Shown here: piece by piece, positions 12,893 to 24,637 of the stretch | How the letters are laid out: each line of letters begins with the position of its first letter | Numbering within the stretch: the stretch's first letter is position 1 | DNA from: Epiperipatus broadwayi | Taxonomy: Eukaryota; Onychophora; Udeonychophora; Euonychophora; Peripatidae | Reading direction: 5' to 3' | DNA length: 64,000 bases | Assembly (NCBI GenBank): GCA_028023455.1 | Contig: JAQFVV010000013.1 | Coordinates: 11,014,579-11,078,578, forward strand | Notes under the pieces: generated by a model | What the model saw: the letters and a program-made list of their open reading frames with translations, nothing else | What the model was told of the DNA's origin: nothing | Databases searched by the model: none | Translations under genes and position numbers: made by a program

Positions 12893-13165
12893 TGACAGAA
12901 TGGCTCAGTTGGTTAGAGTGTTGCCTTAAAAATCGATATTCAAAAATCTAAAGATATAAATTCGACTATTATGCTAATATTGTTATGGTCAGCCAGAAAT
13001 ACCTGAAGAAGAATGAACAATAATATTACTTGAAACATTGTCTAATTACTAATCTATGTTGTCTATGTATTATTACTAATAAGTTGTTTGTATTTGAAAA
13101 GTTTAAAATTTTCTACATTTACTGATAAATGATGGAAATAGTCTAATATGTTATATTTGAGATTT
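12893..13165 (+). mobile_element. SINE-H: tRNA-derived head, conserved tail
   Basis: The head reads GACAGAATGGCTCAGTTGG followed by TTAGAG, an A-box-like start. A decayed B-box-like block lies near 12957. The tail continues with CCAGAAATACCTGAAGAAG, then GAAACATTGTCTAATTACTA, then GTTGTTTGTATTTGAAAAGT. The same order is seen at 52490-52790 (plus) and 51285-51610, 17745-18020 and 54300-54520 (minus). SINE-H is my label for this window's family. The tail has a CTGAAGA...GAAAC arrangement resembling a hammerhead core. Confidence 0.65.
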
Positions 13166-13268
13166 TTATGTTTTGATTGTTACACTAGAGGTTATCATGT
13201 CACTTTTAAATTAGATACGTTGAAATATTAATATATATATGTTGATATGAAAATTTTCACGGGTTGCA

Positions 13269-13456
13269 TATATAAAAGACATATTTTGCGGGTTCATCCA
13301 TGTTAAAAATTTAAATACTGACATTTCTACTTGATCTCACAAGTCATCTACTGGGTGATAAAAGTAGATGACTTGTGTGATCAAATCAAAATGTCGGTAT
13401 ATAAATATTTAAATTTTTAACACGGATGAACCCGCAAAATATGTCTTTTATATATA
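13269..13456. repeat. 188-bp hairpin element
   Basis: Arms 13269-13352 and 13363-13456 are nearly perfect reverse complements around a 10-base loop (GGGTGATAAA). AGTCATCTACT faces AGTAGATGACT at the loop, and TTTTGCGGGTTCATCC faces GGATGAACCCGCAAAA further out. There is no coding content. It is probably a MITE, with arm similarity suggesting it is fairly young. Confidence 0.85.
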
Positions 13457-13492
13457 TACATCTATTTTATTAAGCACAATAATATGGTATCA

Positions 13493-16420
13493 TTAATTCA
13501 ATCTCACTTGCATGATGTTGTCTTTTAATGTCTTCAGAAAAAAATTTTTCTTTCTGAAATATTTAAATATTGTCTGTCCAATGTACTTCATTCTCTGCCA
13601 TATTTTCCCAATGAAAGCAATCACCATGGATCTCTTCAGAATATCTTTGAGATGATCCTTATAATATAAATGACCCAATCACAAAAACTATGCTCAAGTT
13701 CACCTTAAACACCTTTTTAAAAAGTCTTGCTTTATTCATTTGTTTTACATGTCTAATTGCTCAAAGATATGAGTTTACAATAGTAAACTCTATAATAGAT
13801 ACATAGCAAGATAAAGAACATATTGATTTATTTTATGACTTAGCTATTGTAATTTTAAAATTTATGGAACATCCTTAAAACTTTTCTAATGTATTTATAT
13901 TTCATGACAGAGCAGCCTAGTCTCACTTCCATACAATAAGGTAAAATAATATCTCTCTATATAGCTAATTCAATTGCAGTAGTTATTTTCCTATGATGAA
14001 ATACTCTATCTTTTAACTTGTCAAAGCAGTTAACAGTACACTGGGTCTGTTGTATCTCAATATCAAAGTCCACACTTTCTACTTAAAAAACTACTAAGGC
14101 ATTTGAATAATTTACATTTTCAAGTTGATAATCATCCAAGTTAAAATAAAGGTTGCTGAGAATTTTTTTCAATGATTGGCTAATAAAAAGAATAGAGTTT
14201 TTTGAATATTAATTACTACCCAAAGTCTTTATATGTTGTTTCAAAACATTTAATACATTCTAAACCAGCAAAAATAGTACAATCACCAACATACTGTAAA
14301 TCCATGATCCAAAAAGTTTTTGTTTTCACTATTACTCAATTCAAACTGAAAATTCCACCATTAAATCTTCTTTATTATATCTTGATCTCTGTTTCATTAA
14401 GCCATCTACAAACAATTCCAAATACTACTGTCATAAAAACTAAAAATAAAGTTGGAGCAAGAACATATCTTTGTTTAAAAGCACCAATTTTTATTTCAAA
14501 TGTTCCAAATTTTCTATCTGAAGTAATAACACCTCTCATTCCAAGCTGTATAATTTGATTAAATTTTGTGATCAAATAATTTCAAACAATATTATAAACT
14601 TCTATTATCTGTATGAAATATCTTGAGCAAACCAATAAAAACAATATATAACCAACAATCAGAGTGCCTCTTGTGTCTCTAAAACTATTCTGAATCTCTA
14701 TGCATCCATTCATTTATGTCCGCAAGCAATTTATTCAATAAAATCCCTGAAAATATCTTTTATTGTACTATTAATAATAACATTTCACAATAATTACTGT
14801 GATCTAATCAATTCTATTTATTTTAAAAAATTGGAACAACAGAAGCATCTTTAAGATCAGACTACCTAATTTCATAGGTTTATATATTCCTAAAAAATCC
14901 AATATTTTTAAAGTTAACATATTACCCATATTTTCTTCAGGTATTTCATCAGAACTTGCAGTTTTCCATTTTTAAGGATACAATGACTTTCTTTATTTCA
15001 TTAAGCTGTATATCTTTGCCCAAATCTAAATGAGTAGATAAAATGGATATATCATTAAAAATTGTCATCTACAAAATATGATTAAAATTCTCCTTCCACC
15101 TATTTAAAATATCACGGTCGTCATATATGCTATGCCAGATTTAATAGGATTGTAATATTATTTCTCAGGTTCTTATGCTGCTTTCAGTGAATTAAAAAAA
15201 GGCCTAGAGTGATCACAATTAGGAAATGTATCTTTTCCCCAGCTTTAATCCACCAATCATTTTTAAGCCTTCTTGTCAGTTAAAGAACTTCTTTGATTCA
15301 GATTTCTATATGTATTAAGAAATTCCCATATTTAATTTATTATTCTGTCAATCAGAAATGCCACATTTAATCTTAATCACATCATTATTATTATTGTCCC
15401 AAAACCAATCATAATTCTTCTTTTTAATGAATTCAAAAATAATTTATTTGTATCCATACCCCATTTTTGTTTGATAACATATTTCAGTAATATGATAATT
15501 CTGAAGGTCCAAATTAGTAATTTTAGTGTTTCATACTCATTGAAAATTAGTACCTATAATAGATATTTCTATACAATAAACATCAATTTTCTTGTGAATA
15601 TGATTGGAATAAAATCTACTTTTTAATGCAACTATTATTTCAGTCTTGGAATATATTAAACTATGACCTGTTTAAAAATCTGCATTTATAAGTATTGTCA
15701 TAGTATAATTTCTCTTGTATTCTGAGTTCTAATTATAATGAAATATATTAAATGTTATTATTTTGAGTATAGATGTATCTAAATTCCTTTATAATGGCTT
15801 TTCTGCATAACTAAGTCTTTGTGACAGTCAATCCATGTGTTATGCAAAAATTCAGTAAAAAAGAATTATTTACATTTACAGCATCAATAACATTATTTCC
15901 AATAATTTTGGCCAAAGTCTACTATTTGTACTAACACTTGCATTAAAATCTCCAATAAAAAAAAAAGATATTTTAGTGTTATTATTGTAATAACATTAGC
16001 CAGCAAGTAAAACCTCTTTTTCTACAAATTTTCCGAATCTTAGGCTACAACACAGACACTAATAAAATAAGCTCTAGTATTATTATGCATAACAAATTTT
16101 ATCATTATTAGCCTTTCAATGATATAAGGAGGAATTCTGAGAATAGAAGATATTAAATTAGATTTTATAGCAAATCCAATTCCATGCATTGCCATGAATG
16201 ACTGGTCTGCCCTCCAAAAAACTTGTAGCCATCTAACTATTCTATTAAACTTCTTTGTTATGGAAGATGAGTTTCACTAAGAGCAGATATATTGATCTTA
16301 AGTCTTGAAGCTCTTTAGCCAGAAGTGCAAGTACTCAGTCTATTCAGATCTGGAAGAGTTTGTATCACGTAAAGTTAGCACAGTCCATGTATTTATATTT
16401 AAAAAAAAATAGATATTTAT
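13493..16420 (-). pseudogene. LINE endonuclease/reverse transcriptase relic
   Basis: Reading from about 16420 down, broken frames follow the order of an endonuclease-RT polyprotein used for target-primed insertion. Near 16290-16250 is ISALSETHLP, the start of the AP endonuclease. Near 15960-15900 is a GDFNAS-type endonuclease motif. The frame at 14575-14375 (66 codons) has GAFKQRYVLAPTLF, an eroded copy of the RT motif with VLAPTLF. Near 14220 is TTYKDFG, and the last frame is at 13678-13493. The divergent leader may reach about 16620. It differs from the RTE copies in the window and is old, with many stops. Confidence 0.75.
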
Positions 16421-17744
16421 CTTTAGTAGTTTCCAATGCTTCTTACTTTATCATTCCTGTGAAGATTATTATTATTTTTATCATTATAATGAACAATCTA
16501 CCAGGCACAACAAACTAGCCATAATGTGTGAGGCAGGCCATTTTTAAGCTTATATCAACTTACCGTGTTTGACATAGGTATCCTTAAATAGGGCTGCCTA
16601 AATCTTTGCAGCTGAAACTTTTTCTAAAATCCGGTTTCTGAATTTAGTGCCCAGTGGATGACTATATTAGGTGGATTTACTTAGATAATCACAATGCAAA
16701 ATATTATAATTTGATCATAACTAATGTTTTTAAGTACTATAAGAAATAATTGTTCATGTATTGTTTCTAAATTTATACAAAATGCAAAAACAATAAAGTT
16801 TAACATATATAGTCTTAATCAGTTTTTATATGTTACACTTTTTATATACAAAATAAAGATTTTAATATGTTCTAATAGAATCATTATTACATGAAAATGT
16901 GCAATAAAAATAAAACACTACTACTGTATTTAAAAATAGATACTGATGAAATAAAAGTTCTTAAAACTTAAAGCAATAAATACAATTCTCAGTAAAAATA
17001 CATTTTATTAATATTTATAAATTAAAAAATTATGAAATTTTAAATACAAGTATAATACCATTGATCTAGCTTCCTATACAAAATTATAAAGATACTCTTC
17101 AAATTTTCATTTGCCAAACTATTATTTTATCATGAGTTAGAATTTAATTAAATAACATTTTTATTTAACATCGAATGCACAAATATTTTATTCATAAATA
17201 AATAAGTTTATTTGAGATAAGCACCACATCTCTATTCTGTCTTTTTATTAATTTTGGGTTTTCCTTAAAAAAAGGTAATGTTAATTATTCAATAAAGTAT
17301 CATTTCTAAGAAAAACAAAATCATGCAAAGATATTTCTAAGTCTGAATTTAAATACCAATCATCCCTTACAATCAATATAGTGTTTGTTGTTTTTTAAAA
17401 AAAAAAAAATTATTCATTCATTTTTAAAAGAAGTGACAATTAGTTTAAGGACAAGTGTATGTATACATTATATATTCTCTTGATTGTCCCAGATTCTTTG
17501 GGAAAATTAGGCTTTAATTAAAAAAGACAGCTAAATTAAATATTCAAATTTTAACATCAAATGGATCATATTCATGATATTTAAATAAATATGAAGTTAT
17601 TATGCTTGATATGGATTGTTCTCTTCTCTCATAGCAGTAAAACATAAATTTGATTTTGAAATAGATATGTCCTGCAAAAATTAGTTTTTTTTTTTTAAAA
17701 AAAAAAAAAAATCAATATAGCAACATATAAAACATTACATATGA
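16421..17744. other. AT-rich stretch, possible LINE leader at its start
   Basis: 16421-16680 is less AT-rich and may be the leader of the minus-strand LINE. The remainder shows nothing I can assign. Confidence 0.35.
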
Positions 17745-18020
17745 ATTGTCTGAAAGTTTGGAATGATGACATTTTATTTGTAGGTATATTCCCATCATCT
17801 AGCTGAATTATTAAATGTTTCAGAAAAAATTAATATACTATACTTTAATTTTCTCAAATGCATTCAAACTGTTAATAATATTACACAGGTCAATAAAGAA
17901 CACAATATTACAAATAATATTCCTTTTCCTTCAGGTATTGTTAGGACTGAAGTGGTAAATTCCAGGATTCATGTATGCTGAATTTAAGGTAATGTTTTAA
18001 CCAACTAGATCAAGGTGCCG
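17745..18020 (-). mobile_element. SINE-H, diverged copy
   Basis: On the minus strand the order head to tail matches other SINE-H copies. A decayed head lies near 18005, and TTCAGGTATTGTTAGG near 17932 is the eroded tail block. TTGTCTGAAAGTTTGGAATG near 17747 matches the outer flank of the 51.3 kb copy. Confidence 0.5.
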
Positions 18021-20016
18021 CATCTGAAGAAGAGACAATCATGAAACATTGTAATGTATACAAGTCTTTAAATTATTTCTAATAATTGAATATATATTGA
18101 AAAAGTATAAATAAAGTTTGTATTTTTCTGAAAAATATTTAATAACTCAATTACATGATGGATATAGTTCATCATATAACACAGTTATATTACATAATTT
18201 GTAGATGATATTTAAAAAATTTGATATTCCATTCATTTGTTATAAATATACATACATTTGTTCTTTCTATTAAATGTATTTATTTGCCTTGCATGGTTGG
18301 TAGAGCATCAAATTCTGGAGTACAATGTCCTCCAATTAATTCCAGTTCTGGCATTTCCAGTTCTTGAACTTTTTATAAATTCCCAAACAGTAAAGGCATT
18401 CAATTATTTATTCTTATTTATTTGATGTATTTGTTAATGTGAACATGTCTGAACATTTTAATTATACATAATATATACACTTCTTTTTAAAATAAAAAAA
18501 AAAGGTAATTTAATAAAGAAATAATATAACATTCCTGAAAAACTGTAATTTATCACTTAGTATGGTATTAGTTTTATTTTAACATGGCCAGAGAATTGGC
18601 ACAAATTTTGTAAGGTATGTTTGAGTTTTTGTGCAGAGACAATCTTGTTATTATATTGGATGTAACATAATTTGATTGTTCAAATATTGTTCTATAAATC
18701 TCTGCTTTGGCTCATTACCCATTTTGTGAAAAAAAACCACATGTTAATGCACTAATAAATATTCAAATAATATTTTTCTGGAAAATATTACGCTAGTGCA
18801 TTAATAAATATGCAAATGTCATTTTTTTGGAAAACCCTTATGATATTAAATTTTTTTGACTTTGAAGTGAGTACTTTCTAAAAGTAGATGAAAATTCCAA
18901 AAGATAAAGATATAGTACAATAAAAAAAACTTCCCTCATTTGGTGCACATTACCAACAATGAATAAAATTATATATAAGTACATTATCTGATGAAGTGCC
19001 ACAGTATTTCTAATAAGGAAATTCAAAAAATACTTTATAAATGATTAATAAAAATAAACCTAAGATATGAATTTAAAAAAAAAAAATCATTTATTTCTTT
19101 ACACAATCTTAATAGAGTGATATTTTGTTATATCAACACTCATAAAAAGAACCGAGAAGTCTGTCATCACAGTCACTTCTACACCCGTTTGGTTCTTTGA
19201 GTGTCTTTGAGAGACTTCTGTACTCACAAATTACACAATGTAACAAACATTTTCCATTGTAAGCAAAACACATTTTTATCTTTGTGCAAACACAAATGCA
19301 TAACAGCACATTTGTTCTTTTGTTAGATATTTACTATTGAAATCAGTCATTGAATATGTGCATTTGTTAGTCAAATTATGATTATGCTGGACTAAACTCT
19401 TGATATTCTGGTTCCATTCTCTTTTATATCATATTAAATGACTTTCATAATTTAACAAAAATTTCAATTCCAATAGTAAAATAAAATAAAAAGAAGGTAT
19501 TTTGATTTGAATGTAACTTCACTTTATGTATTGAATAATTCATTTCACAAGTTTTTCTAGGAACTTGATTATAATATTAAATCCCATATATGTTAATAAG
19601 AAAAATATTTCATTAATATGAATTGACTAAAATAATAAACAGTAACATGATTAACACTTAAATCATAATTTTTATACCATAAAATGATTATTTAGTTTGT
19701 TAATATTTATCCCAATATAATCACAGAGTTCCATAAATAAGGTTCTCTAGAATAAAACCAGTGTGAAAATGAGTTTTACCCTCAATAAAGACACAATATG
19801 TATATATTATTAAATTCATATAACAGAGATGATGGCATGTATGTACGTACACTTATCCACACACATATATATCTATAAATAAAGTTCAACATATATATGT
19901 TTACATACCGAAACTAAGTATCTTTGGAAATCAAGTAGCTGTTGGCAATATTATGTATATACACCATTATCTGTATGTAAGTTTATTAAGTTCTATATAT
20001 AATTATTAATATACAA
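18021..20016. other. 3' flank of the RCBTB-like gene, no second gene
   Basis: No coding feature is supported. Near 18746-18835 an imperfect tandem duplication of about 51 bases occurs (TGCACTAATAAATATTCAAA, then TGCATTAATAAATATGCAAA). Near 19145-19200 a richer patch has AAGAACC facing GGTTCTT. The region near 18290 (GCATGGTTGGTAGAGCATC) is weakly tRNA-like. Confidence 0.4.
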
Positions 20017-20022
20017 TTTATT
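20017..20022 (-). promoter_or_regulatory. Candidate poly(A) signal for the RCBTB-like gene
   Basis: AATAAA on the minus strand, 67 bases beyond the stop codon. A second AATAAA lies at 19982-19987. Position and strand fit a short 3' UTR; use is inferred. Confidence 0.45.
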
Positions 20023-20088
20023 GGAATGTAAAAAGTAATAACATTGTGACAATTAATGTTCATTGCATATATAAATATAAAAAAAACA

Positions 20089-20229
20089 CTAATATTTAAA
20101 TGCTCCTTCTACAGCAGCTCTTTGAATAAAATTTTTAACTGTTATTTCATCCAGGTTTAAAAAAGCTTCTGTTTGGGTAACTGCAGTCATATGATTTAGA
20201 GCAAACTTAAAGCAGAAATCTTCAAGTTC
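20089..20229 (-). CDS. RCBTB: RCBTB-like protein, terminal coding exon
   Basis: The exon opens after a minus-strand acceptor (TTTTGTTTCAG, preceded by a T-rich tract) and reads 46 codons to TAG at 20091-20089, in phase 0. The peptide begins ELEDFCFKFALNHMTAVTQT and ends EGAFKY. This is the C-terminal end of RCC1- and BTB-domain proteins (RCBTB1/RCBTB2), where (D/E)FCF-F--NH-T-VTQT--F and a final GAFK are typical. The family has RCC1 repeats followed by BTB and BACK domains and is thought to act as a ubiquitin-ligase adaptor or chromatin-linked factor; that role is family knowledge. Upstream exons were not recognised. The intron just upstream contains a hammerhead palindrome starting about 80 bases from the acceptor. 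No defect is visible in the exon. Confidence 0.85.
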   Translation of the reverse strand, partial: ELEDFCFKFALNHMTAVTQTEAFLNLDEITVKNFIQRAAVEGAFKY

Positions 20230-20404
20230 CTGAAACAAAACAAAAAAAAAAAGACTTAATAAAAATGAAATATTTAAATATATGTATATTGTCGATATGT
20301 AACTTAATGTAATTATAAGAGATATGAATCGGAATTTTCAAAATACCTACATCCATCCAATATGTTGTATACAACTGTACATATAAAAAAGATAAATAAT
20401 CTCC

Positions 20405-20475
20405 AATATATGTATTTCGTGCTGAACCAGCTCTCATCAGTTGGTCCAGATCACCATCTCCCACACACATATACA
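20405..20475 (-). ncRNA. Hammerhead ribozyme-like motif, left arm of LIR-H
   Basis: On the minus strand the core is CTGATGA (20440-20434), a stem II hairpin (GAGCTGGTTCAGCAC) and GAAA (20418-20415). The flanks AUACAUAUA and UAUAUGUGU can pair as stem III, giving an open-stem-III arrangement. The base at the cleavage position reads G, which should be inactive. Stem I is short and imperfect (UGG with CCAA). Core and flanking pairing together are unlikely by chance, but activity is untested. Confidence 0.6.
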
Positions 20476-20687
20476 ACCAATGCTCAGTTTATATTAAGAT
20501 AGTAAATCTTTAAACTTTGTTGGACAAGTTTCAATCTTCTCCATCCTCCAACTCTTCAGCCATCCATTTCATTGAAATGAGCATTCTATCCTTGAATTTT
20601 CAATGAAATGGCTGGCTGAAGAGTTGGAGGGTAGAAAAGATTGAAGCATGTCCAATAATGTTTAAAAAATTTATTAAACTGGGCATT

Positions 20688-20755
20688 GATTGTATATGTA
20701 TAGGAGATGGAGATATGGACCAATTGATGAGTGCTGATTCAGCACAAAATACGAA
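20688..20755 (+). ncRNA. Hammerhead ribozyme-like motif, right arm of LIR-H, decayed
   Basis: TTGATGA (20724-20730) replaces the core CTGATGA. A perfect stem II hairpin follows (GTGCTGATTCAGCAC, 20731-20745), then AAAA in place of GAAA. It is a mutated counterpart of the left-arm motif and is probably inactive. Confidence 0.5.
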
Positions 20756-20880
20756 TATATTGGAGATCATTTATCTTTTTCACATTATGTGGTCATATGT
20801 ATCAGTTGTATAAGATAGATCGGATAGATATAGGAGCTTGAAAATTCGTGTTCAAATTCCTTATAATTAATAAAAATGAG

Positions 20881-22593
20881 TATATATATATATATGTACA
20901 TACACATTCACATAATCTATACCAAAGTAATCATCTTTTCAAACTCAATTATATGAAGATCATTCAATGAGTAAAATTCACAAATTTAAAGTACTAACAA
21001 ATTTCACTAAAAAAAAGTGCACATTTGTTGGAAGCCACAAATGTAAATTATTTCTTCATGACATCACTTTCAACTTTGACATTTTTCCTAAGACTATTTT
21101 CAATTTTTCAAAACCTTTAAATATTAAGGCTCGACATTAGTTGCAGTAAAAACATCATTTTCAATTCCTAATAAACTCTCATTATCACCAGGAAAGAATA
21201 GACTTTGCTCATTTCAGTTTCACTTGCAATAATGCCAAGGAAATGCCAATTAGTTTCATATCAACTTTTAATCTCATTTATTCATATTTTAGAAGGTCTT
21301 CCTATTTTGTCTGAAAATTACATAAACTAAAAAAAAATAAATAGGATTTTTAGTTTCTGGTCAACATTCACTATAACCAAACAATTATGACTTCTTTGTA
21401 ATTTTCTTTAATAAAATTTCTTTTTCATCTTTTTTTTTTGCAAATTCTTAATTGAAATCTTTTGCTTTTATTCACTTCTCAATAACTTTCTTTAGTATGT
21501 TTTTTCAAATTTCAAAATTCTTCATATCAAATGTTTTTCTATCACTCATATTTTACAAATATATATAATGCATTAATAAATATCATGTGTAGCATCTAGT
21601 TTATCTGAATTGTTTTATAAACTGATATCTTTGCTTTTGCAAATCTTATTTATGGTTTATAAATATATACTTGCTTTGGATTTTCTTAATTTTATTTCCT
21701 TTTTTAATATAGATTATTTTCAAGATACACAAAATTTTCTTAACTTTTTTACAATTTTAATTTTGATTTTTCTCTTTATTACATTGTTTTTCTCATGTTT
21801 ATATAGGACTATATCTTTCTTTAAAACCCCATTTAACATGTTTAATTCAAATTTCATCTTACTCAATTATTATTATAATACCTGAATATCATTATTTATT
21901 CTTATTCCATGCACTCATGCTTCTTTGCATATTTCTTTGATGTTAACCATTTTCAAGAAACTTCCAATTTCTCCATATAATCTCATTACTATTTTGAATT
22001 GCCATAGATATTCGGTGATTAGTTTATTAATGACTATATATGTCAAAGATTTTTTGAAAGTCGATAGAATACAGAAATAGGTCTCTAATACATGTATACC
22101 ATTACTCTGTTAATGTTAGTTTTTTCTTGTGTAACTTTGTAGTATCCATTGCAAATATAAAAGTTTTGAGCCTCATTAGATTAGAGAGTTTATTGAATAA
22201 AATTAATGATTATTATAATAACAATTAAAACATTATAAAAAAGAGGAAAATATGGAAACCAACAAACAAATGATACATTTGGTCTTCCACTGCACTCATT
22301 AGACTGTGGGAAGAATGTTTTTCTATGGGTCCTAACTTTATTTATCAGAAATTAAACTGATCAAGACAAAGTAGTTTTAGATTTCTTAATAATTCTATAA
22401 CTTTATTTTGGAAGGGAAAATCTAATTTGGATACTATATTTTGTTTTGCATCAAACCAACCATCTGAGCAATATATTTCTCAAAACCAAAATTGTCCCAA
22501 TCTAGAAGAAATGATGTAAATAAGGAGAAACTTACTAGACAGAAGTAAATCAAAAGAAATACATTTATAGAAGTCAATAAGTTCTATATGTGA
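20881..22593. other. AT-rich stretch, probably intronic
   Basis: If the RCBTB-like gene extends to the right, this is intron. The 91-codon plus frame at 21610-21885 is F/L/I-rich, from T-rich sequence, and I do not count it as a gene. Around 22255-22590 a more complex patch may be old transposon on the minus strand. Confidence 0.4.
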
Positions 22594-22734
22594 TCATACA
22601 ATAGGCAATGTATCCAGACAAGCAGTATAGAATGAAGTAATAAAGCCCTCATTATCTTTGAGGTATGTAGCCACATAATATTTACCTGGTCTCATAATTC
22701 CATGTCTTTGTAAGATGTGAGGCAATGATATAAT
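22594..22734 (-). pseudogene. Unclassified protein-like fragment
   Basis: A minus-strand open frame of 46 codons contains QRHGIMRPGKYYVATYLKDN and ends CLDTLPIV. It has no ATG at its head, and similar-looking broken frames continue to about 22270. The residue mix looks like real protein, probably transposon-derived. I do not recognise the family, and neither boundary is a clear splice site. Confidence 0.3.
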
Positions 22735-23243
22735 TTAAAACTTCAAAATAAAAATTCTAAATGTGCTCTTATATACATAATCAATAATATTTCATATTAT
22801 TTCTATACGATAGATGTGTATTAGTATTAATGTACATTAATAAATAAGTAATTAAATATCTATTATAGATATTTAGCTATTTCAAGTTGATTACATTTTT
22901 TTTTATGCAATGCTCCATAATCATGACACTGAATTGTTACCTGAGTTGATTAAACAGCAAATAAATGAAAATCATGATTACATTCTATTGCATTGAAAAT
23001 GCACTACAATGAAAATGTATTCGATTTTGGAATGGCTAAAATAAGAAATACCTATAATATGAAATAATTATTAATTTCTACAATGCATATTATCATTAGT
23101 GTACTCATATATATATTAGTAAGTGCCTCATGAAAGAGATCCAACAGCTCAAAACCGGTTTGGAATAATTTCTAGATAGAGATTTTAAATACTTTCTCTT
23201 GTGGCATTTATCGATTAAGCATATTAAAGCTATTAGCAAGCTC
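22735..23243. other. Repeat-like flank with hammerhead-like box
   Basis: Near 23130-23180 the order CTCATGA, GAGATCCAACAGCTC, AAAACC resembles a mutated hammerhead core with a GAG/CTC stem II. The rest is AT-rich filler. Confidence 0.35.
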
Positions 23244-23297
23244 ATTATTTTATAGCATTCATATATATATATATGCTCTGAAGTTTATATATATATT
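23244..23297 (+). repeat. Left copy of about 54-bp direct repeat
   Basis: Begins ATTATTTTATAGCATTCAT, then an (AT)n run, ATGCTCTGAAGTTT and (AT)n. It recurs at 27590-27644 with only the AT run lengths differing. Confidence 0.9.
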
Positions 23298-24223
23298 GTG
23301 CCCTTTTGTATGGGTCACCATTTAAGTTTTGTGCTAATCTAGTAGAAAATTTTAAATTTAAGAAGTATTTAAAATGTGTGATGTTGACTTTGCTTGTGGT
23401 AATGTTACCATAAGTTTAATTAAAGCAATCTATGAGTATTTGATATGTGAATTGTGTTGGTATTGAGAAGATATTTAAAATGATGATGATTATGATGTAA
23501 TACTGCATTAATAAATTTAATAACAAATGTTTGAAGCTAAAGTATTTAAAAGACAAGTTAAAATTAGACAAAGATATTTATTTAGTTTAAAATATATGTT
23601 AAAAGTGAATAGAAATATTTTAAATTATAAGTACTTAAATTGAGATTAATATTTGATTTTAATCATATCAAATAATTATTTTAAAATCTGATATAATATC
23701 TTATTTATTTTAAAAATAAATATTTATTTTAAAAAAGCAATTGTTAAGTTATTTTTAGATTATGGGAAGCGTTTCTTGTATTGTAAAAAAAACAGATGTT
23801 AATTAGAGATACACACACACATGCTTGGAAGCTTTCTCATAAAGTTGCAAAAACTATTTTAAAATTATGTTGTGAAATTTATAAATAATACGTGAGTTAT
23901 CACGAGATAAAAATAAAAGATATTAATGTAGAATATTAAATCTGATTTTTAAAAATATTGTCTTAAAAATATAACGTATTTAAAAAGATTTAGTTTATTT
24001 TAAATGATCTTATAAAAGTTAAGATTTAAATCAAGTGAGAAAGAATATTTTAAAAAAATGTTTGATAGATTTGAATAAACGATAAAAATTATTTTTAAAA
24101 TGTGATAATATTAAATATTAAATAAGTCATTATTTTATTTTTAATAGTGTGTTAGTAAATATGTAAATAAGCTAGAAAGTTTGATTGTTTAAATGTACCA
24201 ATCAGATAAGGAGTTTCTGCTAG

Positions 24224-24231
24224 TATAAAAG
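24224..24231 (+). promoter_or_regulatory. TATA-box-like site
   Basis: TATAAAAG, followed about 30 bases downstream by a G- and C-rich block (GGGGGGCTCTCTAC), unusual in this AT-rich segment. Promoter function is inferred. Confidence 0.3.
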
Positions 24232-24460
24232 CTGGATTCAATTGTTGAGGGGGGCTCTCTACAATAAATTTTAAAAGTTGATTGTGCTATTGAGAAAATA
24301 GCTAAGTAAATTTATAAACGCTCTTAAAATCAGTGTTAAAATCATAAGAGTGTTATTGTATATAATTTTATGAAATTTTAAATGATAAGTATGCAGTAGA
24401 AACTTAATAATTCCCTATTGGTCTTCTCAATATCGAAACTCAATTTACGTACGAATAATC

Positions 24461-24637
24461 ATGGAAACATCACGTATCGGAGAAATATATCAGAAACTTT
24501 ACGCTAGAAAAATAACAGACGCTGGATTAGTACATAAAACTATGAGATGGAGAAAAGTAGTATTTTGGACTATAAATAGTGTTAAAAAGTTTAAATTACT
24601 ATTGTCTATTATAGATAGATATTTAAAAGAAATATGA
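24461..24637 (+). CDS. Small hypothetical open frame, 58 codons
   Basis: ATG at 24461, 230 bases after the TATA-like site. It begins METSRIGEIYQKLYARKITD and is basic and partly hydrophobic. No family recognised. It may be an exon or gag-like fragment of the segment, or chance. Confidence 0.25.
   Translation: METSRIGEIYQKLYARKITDAGLVHKTMRWRKVVFWTINSVKKFKLLLSIIDRYLKEI

Larger units (their letters stand above)
20310..20880. repeat. Hammerhead palindrome family (LIR-H), short copy
   Basis: Arms about 20310-20587 and 20590-20880 are reverse complements. Outer ends show TTATAAGAGATATGAA facing TTCAAATTCCTTATAA. Inner ends show CAGCCATCCATTTCATTGAA facing TTCAATGAAATGGCTGGCTG. Relative to the 50.3 kb copy the inner part of both arms is missing. 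Each arm has one hammerhead-like motif. The element lies in the last intron of the RCBTB-like gene. LIR-H is my name for this family. Confidence 0.85.

Noticed and set aside
20222-20476. 84-codon minus frame overlapping the RCBTB acceptor
   Set aside because: It is translation of the LIR-H left arm and intron; the same peptide-like run appears only because the repeat recurs.
21610-21885. Membrane protein gene
   Set aside because: Hydrophobic only because the strand is T-rich; no signal, no splice sites and no family resemblance.
23298-24420. LTR of an LTR retrotransposon
   Set aside because: It starts TG and has a TATA-like site, but I could find no second copy within the bounded segment.
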